Positions 1 through 9,192 of a stretch of 64,000 nt of DNA are shown in pieces (the first letter of the stretch is position 1; every line of letters starts with the position of its first letter). The DNA comes from Brachypodius melanocephalos (lineage: Eukaryota; Chordata; Aves; Passeriformes; Pycnonotidae): the NCBI GenBank assembly GCA_013398615.1, contig VZSR01003371.1, forward strand, positions 2,382,476 to 2,446,475, read 5' to 3'. The translations under genes were made by a program, and so were the position numbers. Below the pieces are notes generated by a model, which was not told the DNA's origin, made no database searches, and was given only the letters and a program-made list of their open reading frames with translations.

Positions 1-241
1 TAAATATTTTTCTCCAAATTCACACTTCAACTTCAAGCTCTGAATGAGAGGGATGTGCTGCTGAAAATGTTCCAAATGCCTCATCATTAGCTCCAAACTG
101 AAGGAGATTTCCCCCCCCTTATTTGGAAAAGAAGATTGAGAAAAAGAACCCTGTTTCAGGAGAGGGTGGCTGGATTGGATAGGCTGTGTGCCATTTCTAT
201 ATCATATTTTTCACAGAGATCGTGGAAAGTATTATTATCTC

Positions 242-384
242 CATACTCCTTATCAGGGGGAATGTCATGCTGTTTGGGAAAAATCTCCACATACTCCATA
301 CCAGGGAATGCCATGCTGTTTGGGAAGAATCGCTATGCACTCCCCATCAAGACCAATGTCATGCTGGTGGGAAGAAAAATTGGC
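242..384. repeat. Minisatellite, about three diverged copies of a 48-bp unit
   Basis: Three consecutive copies begin at about 242, 290 and 338. Each has an 'actcc' block, then a block like 'aatgtcatgctgtttggga'. Copies 1 and 2 are the closest; copy 3 is more diverged. The period is divisible by three, so reading frames through it stay open in more than one frame, which explains the short ORFs there without implying a protein. A partial copy may precede 242. It ends about 40 bp before the LTR at 427. Confidence 0.7.
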
Positions 385-426
385 TCTGTGCCCTAAAGAC
401 AAAGCCCCCACCTCTGAAGCCCACAC

Positions 427-860
427 AGATACTGCTTTGGCTGGGATCAAGTTTATTTTCTTCATAGCAGCCTGTCTGCTGCTGTGTTTTGGATTTGTGA
501 CCAAAACACTGGATAATTCAGGGATCTTTTCCCTGTTGCTGGGCACTGCTCACACAGAGCCAGAGCCAAAGCCAAGGCCTTTTCTGCTCACCCCACCCCA
601 CCAGTGCGGAGTTGGGGGTGCAAAAGGATCCAGGAGGGAACACAGCAGTACAACTGACCCCAACTTGCCCAAAGAATATCCCAGATCATACAGCCTCATG
701 CTCAGCATGTTTTATTTGCTTCTGTATTTGCTTCTTTTACTTCTCAAACTGTGCTGCTCTCAGCCCCTGTGTTTTCTCACTTTCATCCTTCCAATCCCCT
801 CTCCTTTTCTGCTGAAGGCAGAGGTGTGAGAGCCTGATCTGCCTGGGTTAAACCACAACA
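427..860 (+). mobile_element. Solo LTR of an avian endogenous retrovirus (ERVL-like, name from memory)
   Basis: The segment opens with 'ctgctttggctggga', followed by 'gtttattttcttc', and later contains 'gctgaccccaacttgcccaaag'-type text and 'tcatgctcagca'. It ends in 'gttttctcac...gggttaaaccacaaca'. These blocks match, in order, a common bird LTR I know from memory. The reverse complement of 19913-20475 carries the same blocks, so the family is supported inside this window. This copy is about 130 bp shorter than that one, so it carries deletions, and the expected polyadenylation signal near 750 is not intact. Flanks show no clear internal retroviral sequence, so I call it a solo LTR. The 5' edge is set by alignment with the other copy. 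Confidence 0.8.
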
Positions 861-3800
861 GGTTACAGGAAACCAATTCATCTGAACACTCCACACAACA
901 TCAACATTATCAAAGCTCTGATCTAAATGAAGAGATGGATGTGGAGGCTGTGACTGCAGATTCAGGAGCTCACAACCAAGGGCTGAAACTCTTTTTGCAT
1001 CCTTTTTGCCTAGAAGGTCTACATCTTATCTTATACCGACATGGTCAACACAGGTCTTTTTACAATCAAGAGTTTTCATTTTGTAAACTTGTGCCCATCC
1101 TTTATTAAAGGAAAACTGAGACCTCCTGGGGCAAAGTTTTATTAAACTGAACACTTTACTTTCCAAATCAAGCTATTAAAAAACATGTATGAGTTTTACT
1201 CCAAATACCAAATATGGGAAAGCGCTAGAGATTTGGTTTTCTTTTAATTTTAGTCATATGAGACATGTTTGTGCTAGTGTTACAGAATTAATATAACTTT
1301 CTTCTGTGTCAGTACAGTCTTGCACCCAAACTACAGGAAATCCTGTGCTGCTTCCAAAAGAGCATCTTAAATCCATTTTTTTCTATACTGACATCAACTC
1401 CAATGTATGTTGCAGATGAAGCAATGTTGAGTTGAAAGGCCAAAACTCCGATACTTCTGCGCTCCTGTAACATGGAAAAAAAAGTGAGAGATCTTCAGGG
1501 TGGCTTAAAATAGAGATAATTCCTGTAGCTCCATGGGAATTAAAAGTGAGTCACTGCTGGGTATAAGAAACAGGTGTTTAAATGCTGCATTTTGTGCCAG
1601 CTTTTAAACTGTATCATGGTAGGTATTCATGATCTGCGACATGAATATCCGCAGGAAAAACAATGTGATTATTTAAAAAAAGGAAAAACAAACAAAAACC
1701 CCACCAAACCAACCAAACAAAAAAGCCCACTTCTTTTGTCTAATTTACTTCTGGCTGAGTGTTTATGAAATTTTAGAAACTGTAGCCATATAAAGCAACT
1801 AGACCAGGTATTTTACTATCTGCTATGAACTTGTCCATGAATCTCAAGTCTTTGTAAACTTAGAGAGCTATTGGATATATTTATAGGGCAACACAACAAA
1901 TGTCAGCAAAACAAGTAATTCTAATAGGAATTGCTCTCTAATCACTAGTTGAGAAGGCACGTATCATGTGTGTTTTTTAAAAATTTATTTAATTTTTGTG
2001 TTTACTTGCTTTATTTTATTGAATACTGTCTGGTACACTTTCCTTCTCATTACAGAGCTGCCTCTTGATGCTGTGTTCTGTCTTCATCTATTTTGGTATG
2101 ACACTAAAGCTACACATTCACAGGAAGACTGGGACATTCAGTAAGGGGAGTTCTGAAAAGAGGAGACACACCTTTGGCTGCCATTATAATACACTTTCCT
2201 CTGGCAAGAAGAGCAACAATATTGAAAAGAACAGGAACAACATTTTCCCCTTGAAAATACTTAGCTTCTACAGAGGAAATAAAATGGATGATGTACTCAT
2301 TGAGTAGGTTTTTGGTACCCTTCTCATTTTTAACCCAACGTTTTTTTCCCTTCCTTCCAATTCCACACTGACATTTTGGATCTGAACTTTGTTCTTATTT
2401 CTACAACACCAAAGATGTAGGACTGGGAAAGGGAGCAGAGTTGCCTTGTTCTGCTTCTTTCCTCCCAGTAAAAATTAGATGGGGTATTTATCTAGTGTAT
2501 TTTCAGTCATCTAACAGCTAAACCTGAAATAGAAAATACGAATGCGGTCAGGAAAGAATTATTACTTAATTTGGGCATGCTTGGTTGTTTTCTACATAGC
2601 CCAGTGATGATGTAGAAATTCCAGGTTTTCACTTAAGATGTCCTAGATCAGTTAAATCACATGAGCTTCTGCTGTTATGGCTTGACAATCTATACTGATG
2701 TTTTTATCTTAGCAGTCCTTAGACAGCTTTGAGGGAAAAAAAAAAAAAAAAAGGAAGAATGATGTAACTTGAGATTTCTCAGAAAGAATGCAGGACTTGG
2801 TATTCTTGTATTTTGACACAGTGGTTCACTCTTTCCTGGCTCAGACTCTACTGGAAGATACCAGGAAAAGTCTTTGGGACAAGGGTACCTCAAGATGCAG
2901 GTCATCCACTTTGTCTTCCAGTTTAAGAATCATTTACTCTGTTTTGTCTTGCTTCAATGGGAATGTCAACAATTGGATCACCTTGATCTTTATATGTATT
3001 TAAGAGAAATGGGCATTTCTGACCTATGTTCAGTGTCTGTGTTACGCTGCTATTATATCAATTATGTGGTTCCTCTCCATAGACACCCAGGATTTTTCTC
3101 CTGTAATGTAAGCAAAAGAGATGAAAAACCTTCCTTTCTGTTACAAGTTTAAAGTACTTCTGAACTTCCTAAATCTCTCCTGTTGACTGTGCAGCAGAAT
3201 TACACAGTCGTTTCACGTCTGGGTTTTTTCAGATATCCTTCTGATCTTATGAGGATGTCGCACAATATGATCTAAAACTGAAAGATGTTCAACGAAAAAA
3301 TGGATGAGAACTAGTTCTCTCTTTAAGAAGAGCTACACGCATACCCAGATGTATAATAATGTCAAACAATGTGTTCCAGTGCAGATTATGTTTAAATACG
3401 TAGTTATAATTATCCTTCTGTAGTGATGCCATTAGTTAAAAAAACCCAATGCTCTGAAGTAATGCTTTTAGAGAGAGTGCAATGTTCAGTTGGAAGTTTG
3501 TTCTACTAGATGAGACCTTTACATCCATCAAAGGATATTTAAGGAAAGCAGATGTGTCTCTCATCTGCTCTCTTTTTATTAGAATGAATGAAGAGATACT
3601 TTTGTATGTTGTCCTGAAAAAGCAGACTAATTAAAAGGTGTGGTTATACACAGTATTTCAAATTACTTAATTCAAATTACCCTTATTTTTTGCTTTCCTG
3701 AGGTACAATAACTACTTTTGAAGAAAGACTATTTCAGTCTCTCATGTGAAGGTTCAGGGACTGGGCTGGGTATGATCAATATTTTTCAGTGAAGCTGCAC

Positions 3801-4016
3801 TGTTTCAGACAGTACAGTTTTCAAGAGACGAAATACAGTAAAATAAAAATAGTAAGTTCTTGTACTCTCATGCATGGAGTCTTTGGTTAGATACGAAGGC
3901 TTTGGATGATGTCTTTCCAGGGTTCTTCCTTAATACATAGTAAAAAAATTGATCTGTTGTATCTAAAAAAACCCACAGACTTCTAAGATTTTGTCACTTT
4001 TACCACAGCTGCCAGC
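861..4016. other. No gene recognised; AT-rich unique-looking sequence
   Basis: Open frames are short and show no domain or coding character. The stretch includes an A/C-rich patch at about 1677-1725 and an A17 run at 2736-2752. I see no CR1 tail, LTR or RNA gene. Confidence 0.6.
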
Positions 4017-4181
4017 TGTCACAATAATGTGTCTGAGGCAGGAAAGTGCCAAATACAGATGAACGTCATGCAACAACAGCCAGCTTTACTGAGACCTCTT
4101 CTCCTTATATAGATGAGAAGGCACGTGCAGTCCATCTTCACTGGTTGAGCCAGTTGCCACCTGGCCAACCAGTCAGTAGCA
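4017..4181 (-). mobile_element. 3' LTR of the gag-only provirus
   Basis: It aligns with 6581-6753, most closely over the first ~115 bases (R and U5): shared 'tgtcaca', 'atgtgtc', 'caacaacagccagctt' and 'gaggcacgtgcag'-like blocks. Read on the minus strand it has a TATA-like 'ctatataagg' (4113-4122), then 'agtaaa' (4085-4090) where a polyadenylation signal is expected, and it ends in 'tgtgaca'. The U3 edge is placed where similarity to the other LTR stops, close to the gag zinc knuckle. The length, about 165 bp, is short for a retroviral LTR. Similarity to the other LTR in U3 is low, so the two LTRs have diverged a great deal. Confidence 0.7.
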
Positions 4182-4188
4182 GAATGCC

Positions 4189-4245
4189 TAATCTGCATTG
4201 TCTGGTCACTGCATTCATTTTTCGACACTCGCAACAGGTTGTATT
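4189..4245 (-). pseudogene. gag: Gag nucleocapsid zinc-knuckle remnant
   Basis: A minus-strand frame reads CCECRKMNAVTRQC, which has the spacing of the retroviral CCHC knuckle (C-x2-C-x4-H-x4-C) with alanine in place of the zinc-binding histidine. The frame differs from that of the capsid remnant just upstream, so a frame shift or deletion lies between them. A normal nucleocapsid of this group often has two knuckles; only one is seen. The LTR begins within about 10 bp, so the gag end, pol and env are missing. Confidence 0.6.
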
Positions 4246-4248
4246 CAT

Positions 4249-4781
4249 CTGTCTGTGAATTGTCCCTTAGCACTGCCCTCAACCAATTGTAAAATTAATT
4301 GGTTTCTGACCTCAACGTTTATAATTTGTTTCTCCATTGCATCTTGCAGTCGTTCTATGAATTGTTAGACATGGCTTGGTAATTCCCTGTCTGACCTTTG
4401 AGTAGGTCTGGGTTGGGTTTGACATGTTTGTTACATTAAACAATGCTTGCATCCCCAAAACCTTTACTTCTGCCAGTACTAGTAGATCTATCCTGGCTTG
4501 GAGCTGAGGGCAAGCTAATGGCGGCACTTCTAAAAGCTGAGAGACCCCTACCTCGTAACATGGGTCTTCTTGGGGGACCCTTTAAGTTTCTTTGCTGCTG
4601 TTTTACTGCATCATGTCACCATGCTGACTCAAAACCTATACATTGGACTGTCCTAAACATTAGTTTGGCAAACTGTTTAATATCAAAGGGAGCAATCTCC
4701 TCTGTTGTTAAAAATCCCAGCACACTGGCAATAGCAGGTGAGCCCAGGCCATACCTGGCTACAAGTTGATGCATTTCAGAA
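4249..4781 (-). pseudogene. gag: Gag capsid remnant with major homology region
   Basis: Two parts are visible. The first (about 4781-4616) reads like the capsid N-terminal half: 'YGLGSPAIASVL' then 'EIAPFDIKQFAKLMF' and 'FESAW', ending at an in-frame TGA. The second (about 4430-4249) holds the major homology region: 'YSKVRQG' in one frame, continuing as 'FIERLQDAMEKQI' and 'QLILQLVEGSAKGQFTD' after a one-base frame change. The Q-G...F-I-x-R-L pattern is the known signature of retroviral capsids, where it serves particle assembly. Between the parts the frame is open but unlike capsid. The second half is shortened compared with usual capsids. The domain identity is firm; the virus genus is not. 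Confidence 0.75.
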
Positions 4782-6128
4782 AGAACTGGGCACTAAAAGG
4801 GTGTGTAATTATCCAGTGTTTTCCAATACTCCTTATTACAAGGTATGCCTCAATTGTGTCATACTCAGGGTTCCCAACTTCCCGATAACAGCACATCAAT
4901 CACTTCTACAGCTTCATAATCCTGACCTGTCATCACTGCTAGCTTTACCTAGTGCCAAACACTGACTAGATTGGGCATGGCTGTTGATAGTTTACCGATG
5001 ATGGCTTTGTCTCAGAAGACTGCAGAAAAATGTTGGCTCTGGTTTTCAGTGCCCCTAGCCAGTGGGTATTCCATGGGTAACTCCAGCTCTGGTAGCAGTT
5101 GTGGTGGCGGCAGTGACTTTCAGATCCTGCAGTCCACCACTGCTTCCAGATATAACGCTCACTGGGTATCTGGGCACGACTGTGACGTACTTCCAGGATC
5201 CACCCACGAGTCAGCTCTGGTGTTAGGCTCAGCTGTGCCATGTTCAGGTTCTACTCCAGGGCAGCTGGGCTCAGCTGGGGCGCATCCCGCTGTGTGTACA
5301 TCCTGGCACGGGGCAACAAGGCAGGCTCTAGTGGCCACAAGGCGCTCTACGGGCGAGGGGTCCCACTGGGACATGGTGGCTCGGTCCTTGTCATGGTGCC
5401 TGATGTCGGTCGGCCCTGGCTGAGCGACAACGGGGGAGCGACATAATCCCCCGCCAACTCTGCCTATCCCAGCTATCGATAGTCCGGTGCAGAAACAGAT
5501 GACAGCAGGATGAGTACTGGGGCTGAACTGAAAGGGTTTCTTGAGAACACAAGCTCCCAGGACCCATAACAAAGCTGGTCCATGGTTTTTATGCCAAACT
5601 GAAAAAGGGGGAGTCTTGGGTTACAAACCAATAGACAGGAAGCAGGGGAGCAGAACCGAGCAGAGTGATATGGACGTATGGCCAATAATACAAATCAGGG
5701 GAGGGAGAGAAGTCATACGGGCCAATAAGGTATTGAGGTTTAGGGGAACTCCAGGGTGGGGATTAGGCAGAGGTTGGCCCATGGGGGAGACTGACAGGGA
5801 AGGCTCTAGAAAACAGGGTAGAGCTAAGAAGGATTGGAAACTTGGTGGAGTCCCAGAGCCTAACTGCCAGCTGGGAGAAATCAAATGCAAAATGGGAAAA
5901 GGGTGTAACTAGAATCAAACTAAATCACAAGAACACAGAATAAATCACAAATACACACCGCAACAGGTCCTGTGCGGCTATAGGGCACCCTGTGAGTGAA
6001 GTGTTCCGGTGTGACATGGTGGCTCAGTCCCATGTGGCCATTTTGCTCCCCTGTGTGCCTGGAGCAGGGTCCACACCTCCTGCCAGCTGTCCCGATGCCT
6101 GGTTCTTCTCACCCCTCTTGGAAGGCAT
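4782..6128 (-). pseudogene. Middle of decayed gag, with a possible nested insertion
   Basis: This lies between the matrix and capsid remnants and is far too long for a gag spacer. A roughly 55-60-bp diverged direct repeat is centred on 'gagccaccatgtc' (minus strand) near 6020 and again near 5385. The segment between the repeats, about 5488-5985, has LTR-like traits on the minus strand: a TATA-like 'cataaaaac' near 5590 and several ATTGG boxes. No polyadenylation signal or clear terminal CA/TG pair was found, so a nested solo LTR is only possible. The part at 5000-5440 is GC- and CpG-rich compared with the rest of the window. Confidence 0.4.
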
Positions 6129-6428
6129 CTATGGTGCCCTCGCATTCCGTTCTCTCTGTACCTGCCTTAGGAGGTCCACTATGAGCCCCCATGGCTTAAT
6201 GATGACGATGGCAGCCTCATCTCCAACAGACTTTGCTTGAAATATGAGCCTGCCAACCCAGTCCCACATTCTAAAATCTAAAGCAGCCCCTTCAGTCACA
6301 TCTAGTTTGTGGCTTTTGCACCATGTCAGCTGGGGAATTAGACCCCGGTTGTTGTACTTTAGACATTGTTTCTTTAACAAAGACGTCCATACCTGGAGGG
6401 TAGACTTCTCTGGTGTAGAGAGCCCCAT
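6129..6428 (-). pseudogene. gag: Gag matrix-like reading frame of the provirus
   Basis: A 100-codon minus-strand frame starts at a methionine followed by glycine (MGLSTPEK..., 6428), as in myristoylated retroviral matrix proteins, about 130 bp after the primer-binding site. It contains 'WTSLLKKQCLKYNNRGLI', 'DFRMWDWVGRLIFQA', 'GDEAA' and 'PWGLIVDLLRQVQRER'. This order of a first helix, a tryptophan-rich middle and a final 'W-x-LI...L' helix is what I know from bird class II gag matrix domains. It ends at a TAG (6129-6131); the same frame runs on past this stop, so it is probably a mutation rather than the true end. The frame is also open upstream of 6428 to 6536. No restored product is implied. 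Confidence 0.6.
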
Positions 6429-6560
6429 GCTCCTATCCTGGCACCTTTTTAAATCCTCAAAGGAGAGGCTTCCACACCCAGACACAGCTCTCCATGCTGG
6501 AGGCAGCTGTTCCCGCTGCCTTCCTGCCTCCTCCACTCTACACGTGGCGCCTTGTTGGAA

Positions 6561-6578
6561 TCACTTTAGGGCTCACCA
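6561..6578 (-). other. Primer-binding site resembling the tRNA-Trp type
   Basis: The minus strand reads TGGTGAGCCCTAAAGTGA two bases inside the 5' LTR edge. Alpharetroviruses such as avian leukosis virus use tRNA-Trp, whose site starts TGGTGA and has a CCC block followed by GTGAT. The match here is good apart from two or three substitutions and a one-base insertion. Position and TGG start both fit a true primer-binding site; the exact tRNA remains uncertain. Confidence 0.6.
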
Positions 6579-6580
6579 GA

Positions 6581-6753
6581 TGTCACAGTGATGTGTCGAA
6601 GGCAGGAAAGCGACAAACGCCCACGGAGGTCACGCAACAACAGCCAGCTTCATTGAGATCTCTTCTCATATAGATTGGAAGGCATGTGCAGTTTTTCTTC
6701 CTTGGTCGAGGAAGTTGCCAGGAATTACCACCCAGCCAAACAGCCAATAGGCA
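6581..6753 (-). mobile_element. 5' LTR of the gag-only provirus
   Basis: This is the mate of 4017-4181. On the minus strand it has 'ctatatgag' (TATA-like, 6665-6673), 'aatgaa' (6649-6654) at the polyadenylation signal position and the end 'tgtgaca' directly before the primer-binding site. The right edge is taken where similarity to the other LTR stops; sequence further right may still belong to U3. Confidence 0.7.
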
Positions 6754-7699
6754 GCCTGAATCCCCAATGGCCTGGGCCTGGCTCTCCAGCAGGCCTTACT
6801 GGTTGTGTTACATAAACAAGGTAATTATGTAATCAGCCACACTTCAGTTATAGTTTTGGGATAATTTATAACTGTCAGGCTTCCATGCCAGCTGTAGGCC
6901 ACCATAGGCAGCCTGGTATTCACAGTCCTTTCCTATCAATTCTCTAAAGCTAAGGAGCATGTCTCCAGGACCCTGGGTGAACCCTTTGTTCCCTCCCAGC
7001 TGGCCGGTGACACCATCCCCCAAAGACACAGCTCTGCTGGAGACTGTCAGAACAGAACAGGTGTTTGTGTTTACATGTCCTTGGAGAGGATTCCAGGCTT
7101 TGCATGACAGAGGTATCCCCCTTAAATCCTGACAAGTGCATAAGATGTGTAAGAAAGCATACTTTAAAAGAGAATCTGTGTTTAACTCTTGTGTTAACAA
7201 TTTTACATGTCTCCCAGTTCAGGAGGTTCATACTTAGAAAATCCCTCACATTGGGAATTCATGGAGTCCATGCCAGATACCTAAAAGATGCAATATCATA
7301 CTTCAGGCATCCAGATATTTTTGTCTTTGTGTCCCATGAGTCACTCATAACTGTCCCATTGGAGTTGGTGCAGGGCTTCCCTGCCCCATTTTCTTCTTAT
7401 GTGTTCCGACATTGTTATTGGAAGACAAAACGTATTTCTTCTTGAAAAACACTACTAAACAGTAGTTTAGTACTACGTTTAGTACTACTAAACGTATTTT
7501 GAGGAATGTGTTAGAAGGTTAATGTATGGTTCTAATATCTAAGAGAATGAGTGGAAAAAAAATAGAAACTACATAACTATCTACATAACTTTATCTAAGA
7601 ATATTCTACAGAGCTATAAATACTTGACACTAGAAACAAAACCATCCTCTCCTTGGTTGGAGCATCAGCCTTTTGGAATATTTCCTCCAATACAACTGT
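6754..7699. other. No gene recognised
   Basis: Short open frames only. It contains the inverted-repeat cluster at 7452-7495, listed separately. Confidence 0.5.
7452..7495. repeat. Nested inverted repeats built on GTTTAGTA
   Basis: At 7475-7495 there are perfect 10-base arms (ACGTTTAGTA and its complement) around a single C. Just before, 'tactaaac' pairs with 'gtttagta' across a 4-base loop, and 'gtttagtactac' occurs twice in tandem. Confidence 0.8.
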
Positions 7700-8205
7700 A
7701 GCAAAGGAGGCAGTCACCATAATTACGCTAACTGGTTTTATTAAAGAAAACAACAACTGGAAACAAGAATCTGAGATAAGCCCAAGGTCCCCAGCCACAA
7801 AGCAGATTTGAATCAGAGACAGTGTGTATGCTGAGTACTCCTTCAGTCACAAGCACCCCCGGAGGACCCCACCCCTCCCCAGTGGAGTCCTTTTGTAGTC
7901 TTTAGGTGGATCTAAATCTTCTCTCTTCTAATGGGCTCTTATCCAGGGGTCCTGACTGGTCCAACGTGACGGTGTATTTTTATCCGATTATTCTGCAACT
8001 CCATCAAGTGACTGGCTGTTGTGATGTGCCAATCAAGTTTTCCACTGTCAATGGTTCGGCTTCCCAAGTCGTCATGGTCAGCCCAGAGACTTACAACAAT
8101 TCGGGTACGGCTTGGTCTGCGGGCAGACTTTGCCGATCCTGTGGGTCCTTTTACTTCTACAAGCTCGCATGGTGATGATGAAGAACAATGGGAGGACTCC
8201 ACCAA
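7700..8205 (-). other. Possible retroviral LTR or leader sequence, unassigned
   Basis: The minus strand has an AATAAA (7737-7742) downstream of a GC-richer block at 7850-7900, and the segment adjoins the LTR at 8206-8449. It could be U5 plus leader of that element or a second LTR. Open frames on both strands (about 88 codons) show no retroviral motif that I recognise. Confidence 0.3.
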
Positions 8206-8449
8206 GGGGACAGCAACTGAAATTTATTGAACCCCGCAAGGGGAGATCTCACCTTCAGGGTGTCTGCCTCAGCAGAGCCCAGAACACCCTGGCGTTACAG
8301 TTTATAAGCTGGGGAGGAGAAAAGAGTAGGATCAGGGAAAGGACCAATCAAAGAATGTGAAGGAGTGGCTCTGCAATTGAAGGGCATTCCAGGCAACCAA
8401 TCCCTGGGGGGAGGAGGGAATCCCCCAGGGCCCTGTCCAATCACTTGAT
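8206..8449 (-). mobile_element. LTR fragment of an endogenous retrovirus, cut by an assembly gap
   Basis: On the minus strand this shows ATTGG boxes near 8343, 8397 and 8437, a TATA-like 'cttataaac' near 8302-8310, then 'caataaatt' at 8221-8229 about 80 bp on. That is the usual promoter and polyadenylation arrangement of an LTR. Its U3 end is lost in the N run. I found no matching second LTR in the window. Confidence 0.6.
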
Positions 8450-8549
8450 NNNNNNNNNNNNNNNNNNNNNNNNNNNNNNNNNNNNNNNNNNNNNNNNNNN
8501 NNNNNNNNNNNNNNNNNNNNNNNNNNNNNNNNNNNNNNNNNNNNNNNNN
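8450..8549. other. Assembly gap, 100 N
   Basis: Exactly 100 N, the usual placeholder for a gap of unknown length. It separates an LTR fragment from a CR1 fragment. Confidence 0.95.
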
Positions 8550-8639
8550 CACACCTGGCATGTCTGGAACAGTGGAGTCAACTCAGATTTGGCTGGAAAT
8601 GGCTGCACTCCCAGGGCTCAGGCCCTGAACATCCAGACT

Positions 8640-9060
8640 TGTATGCCCTGCTGTGCCCAGGCTCCCGAGAGGCTCTCGACACAGTCCCACACGACATCCT
8701 GATCTCCACTTTGGAGAGCCCGGGCTGTGAAGATCAGGGGATTTTGTGCAGGAGCAGTTGTCCAAATGGACACAGCCAGGGGGCCCTGGTCAGTGCTCCA
8801 TGTACAGGTGGAGGGGAGGGATGAGGGGTGTCCTCTCAGGACTCTGACATGGCGCTGAGGCTCTTTAATGTCATTATTAATGCTGTAGAGAGTGAGATCC
8901 AGTGCATCTCCAGCACCTTTACAGCTGACAGTAAGCGGATCTGGACAGGTGACACAAATGAAGGAAGGGACCATCCAGTGGGACCTGGCCAAACTTGAGC
9001 AATGGGACGGCAAGAACACAGTGAGGACAAGTTCAATGTCATGCACCAGGAACAGGGCAA
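8640..9060 (+). pseudogene. CR1 LINE ORF2 reverse-transcriptase fragment
   Basis: In plus-strand frames the translation includes 'SREALDTVPHDILIS', then 'LFNVIINAVESEIQCISSTF' and 'DTNEGRD', ending in 'NVMHQEQGN'. These correspond in order to the CR1 reverse transcriptase stretch with the AFDTVSHDIL motif, the LFNIFINDI region, the catalytic FADD region (here FTAD, so the catalytic pair is altered) and the 'VLHLGQGN' end. Frame shifts and stops show it is dead. The 5' part is lost at the gap and the fragment ends against a CR1 tail in the opposite orientation. CR1 is a non-LTR retrotransposon of birds and reptiles. Confidence 0.85.
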
Positions 9061-9061
9061 T

Positions 9062-9192
9062 TTAAGGATTATGGAGGTTGGAAGAGACTTTCCAGATCTT
9101 CTAGTCCAAACTGTCAACCCAGCACCAGTACAATCACGCATGACTCCAATTGCCACATCCAGAGTCCTCTTGAACATCTCCAGAGATGAAAT
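9062..9192 (-). mobile_element. CR1 LINE 3' end, inverted
   Basis: Begins 'ggttggaagagac', then 'cttctagtccaaact' and 'tgccacatccagagtcctcttgaacatctccag', the order of a CR1 3' untranslated end read in reverse. It directly abuts the plus-strand CR1 fragment. Confidence 0.8.

Larger units (their letters stand above)
4017..6753 (-). mobile_element. Internally deleted, gag-only endogenous retrovirus with two LTRs
   Basis: Two LTRs in the same orientation (6581-6753 as 5' LTR and 4017-4181 as 3' LTR) enclose about 2.4 kb. In minus-strand order the interior holds a primer-binding site, a matrix-like reading frame, a diverged middle part, capsid motifs and a zinc knuckle lying within about 10 bp of the 3' LTR. 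No protease, reverse transcriptase, integrase or envelope motif is visible, and no polypurine tract precedes the 3' LTR. Stops and frame shifts show the copy is dead. The Trp-type primer site and the gag layout fit an alpharetrovirus/betaretrovirus-like (class II) lineage; that placement is inference. I could not find a clean target-site duplication, which may mean the edges are a few bases off or the flanks have decayed. Confidence 0.8.

Noticed and set aside
188..829. 213-codon plus-strand frame
   Set aside because: It reads through the 48-bp minisatellite and the solo LTR; no domain.
4011..6759. Target-site duplication of the gag-only provirus
   Set aside because: 'gccagc' and 'gcctga' share only the first three bases; not enough to claim.
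7906..8175. Plus-strand frame with several N-glycosylation-like sites that resembles a glycoprotein
   Set aside because: The neighbouring LTR points the other way and no envelope motif is present; likely a shadow.
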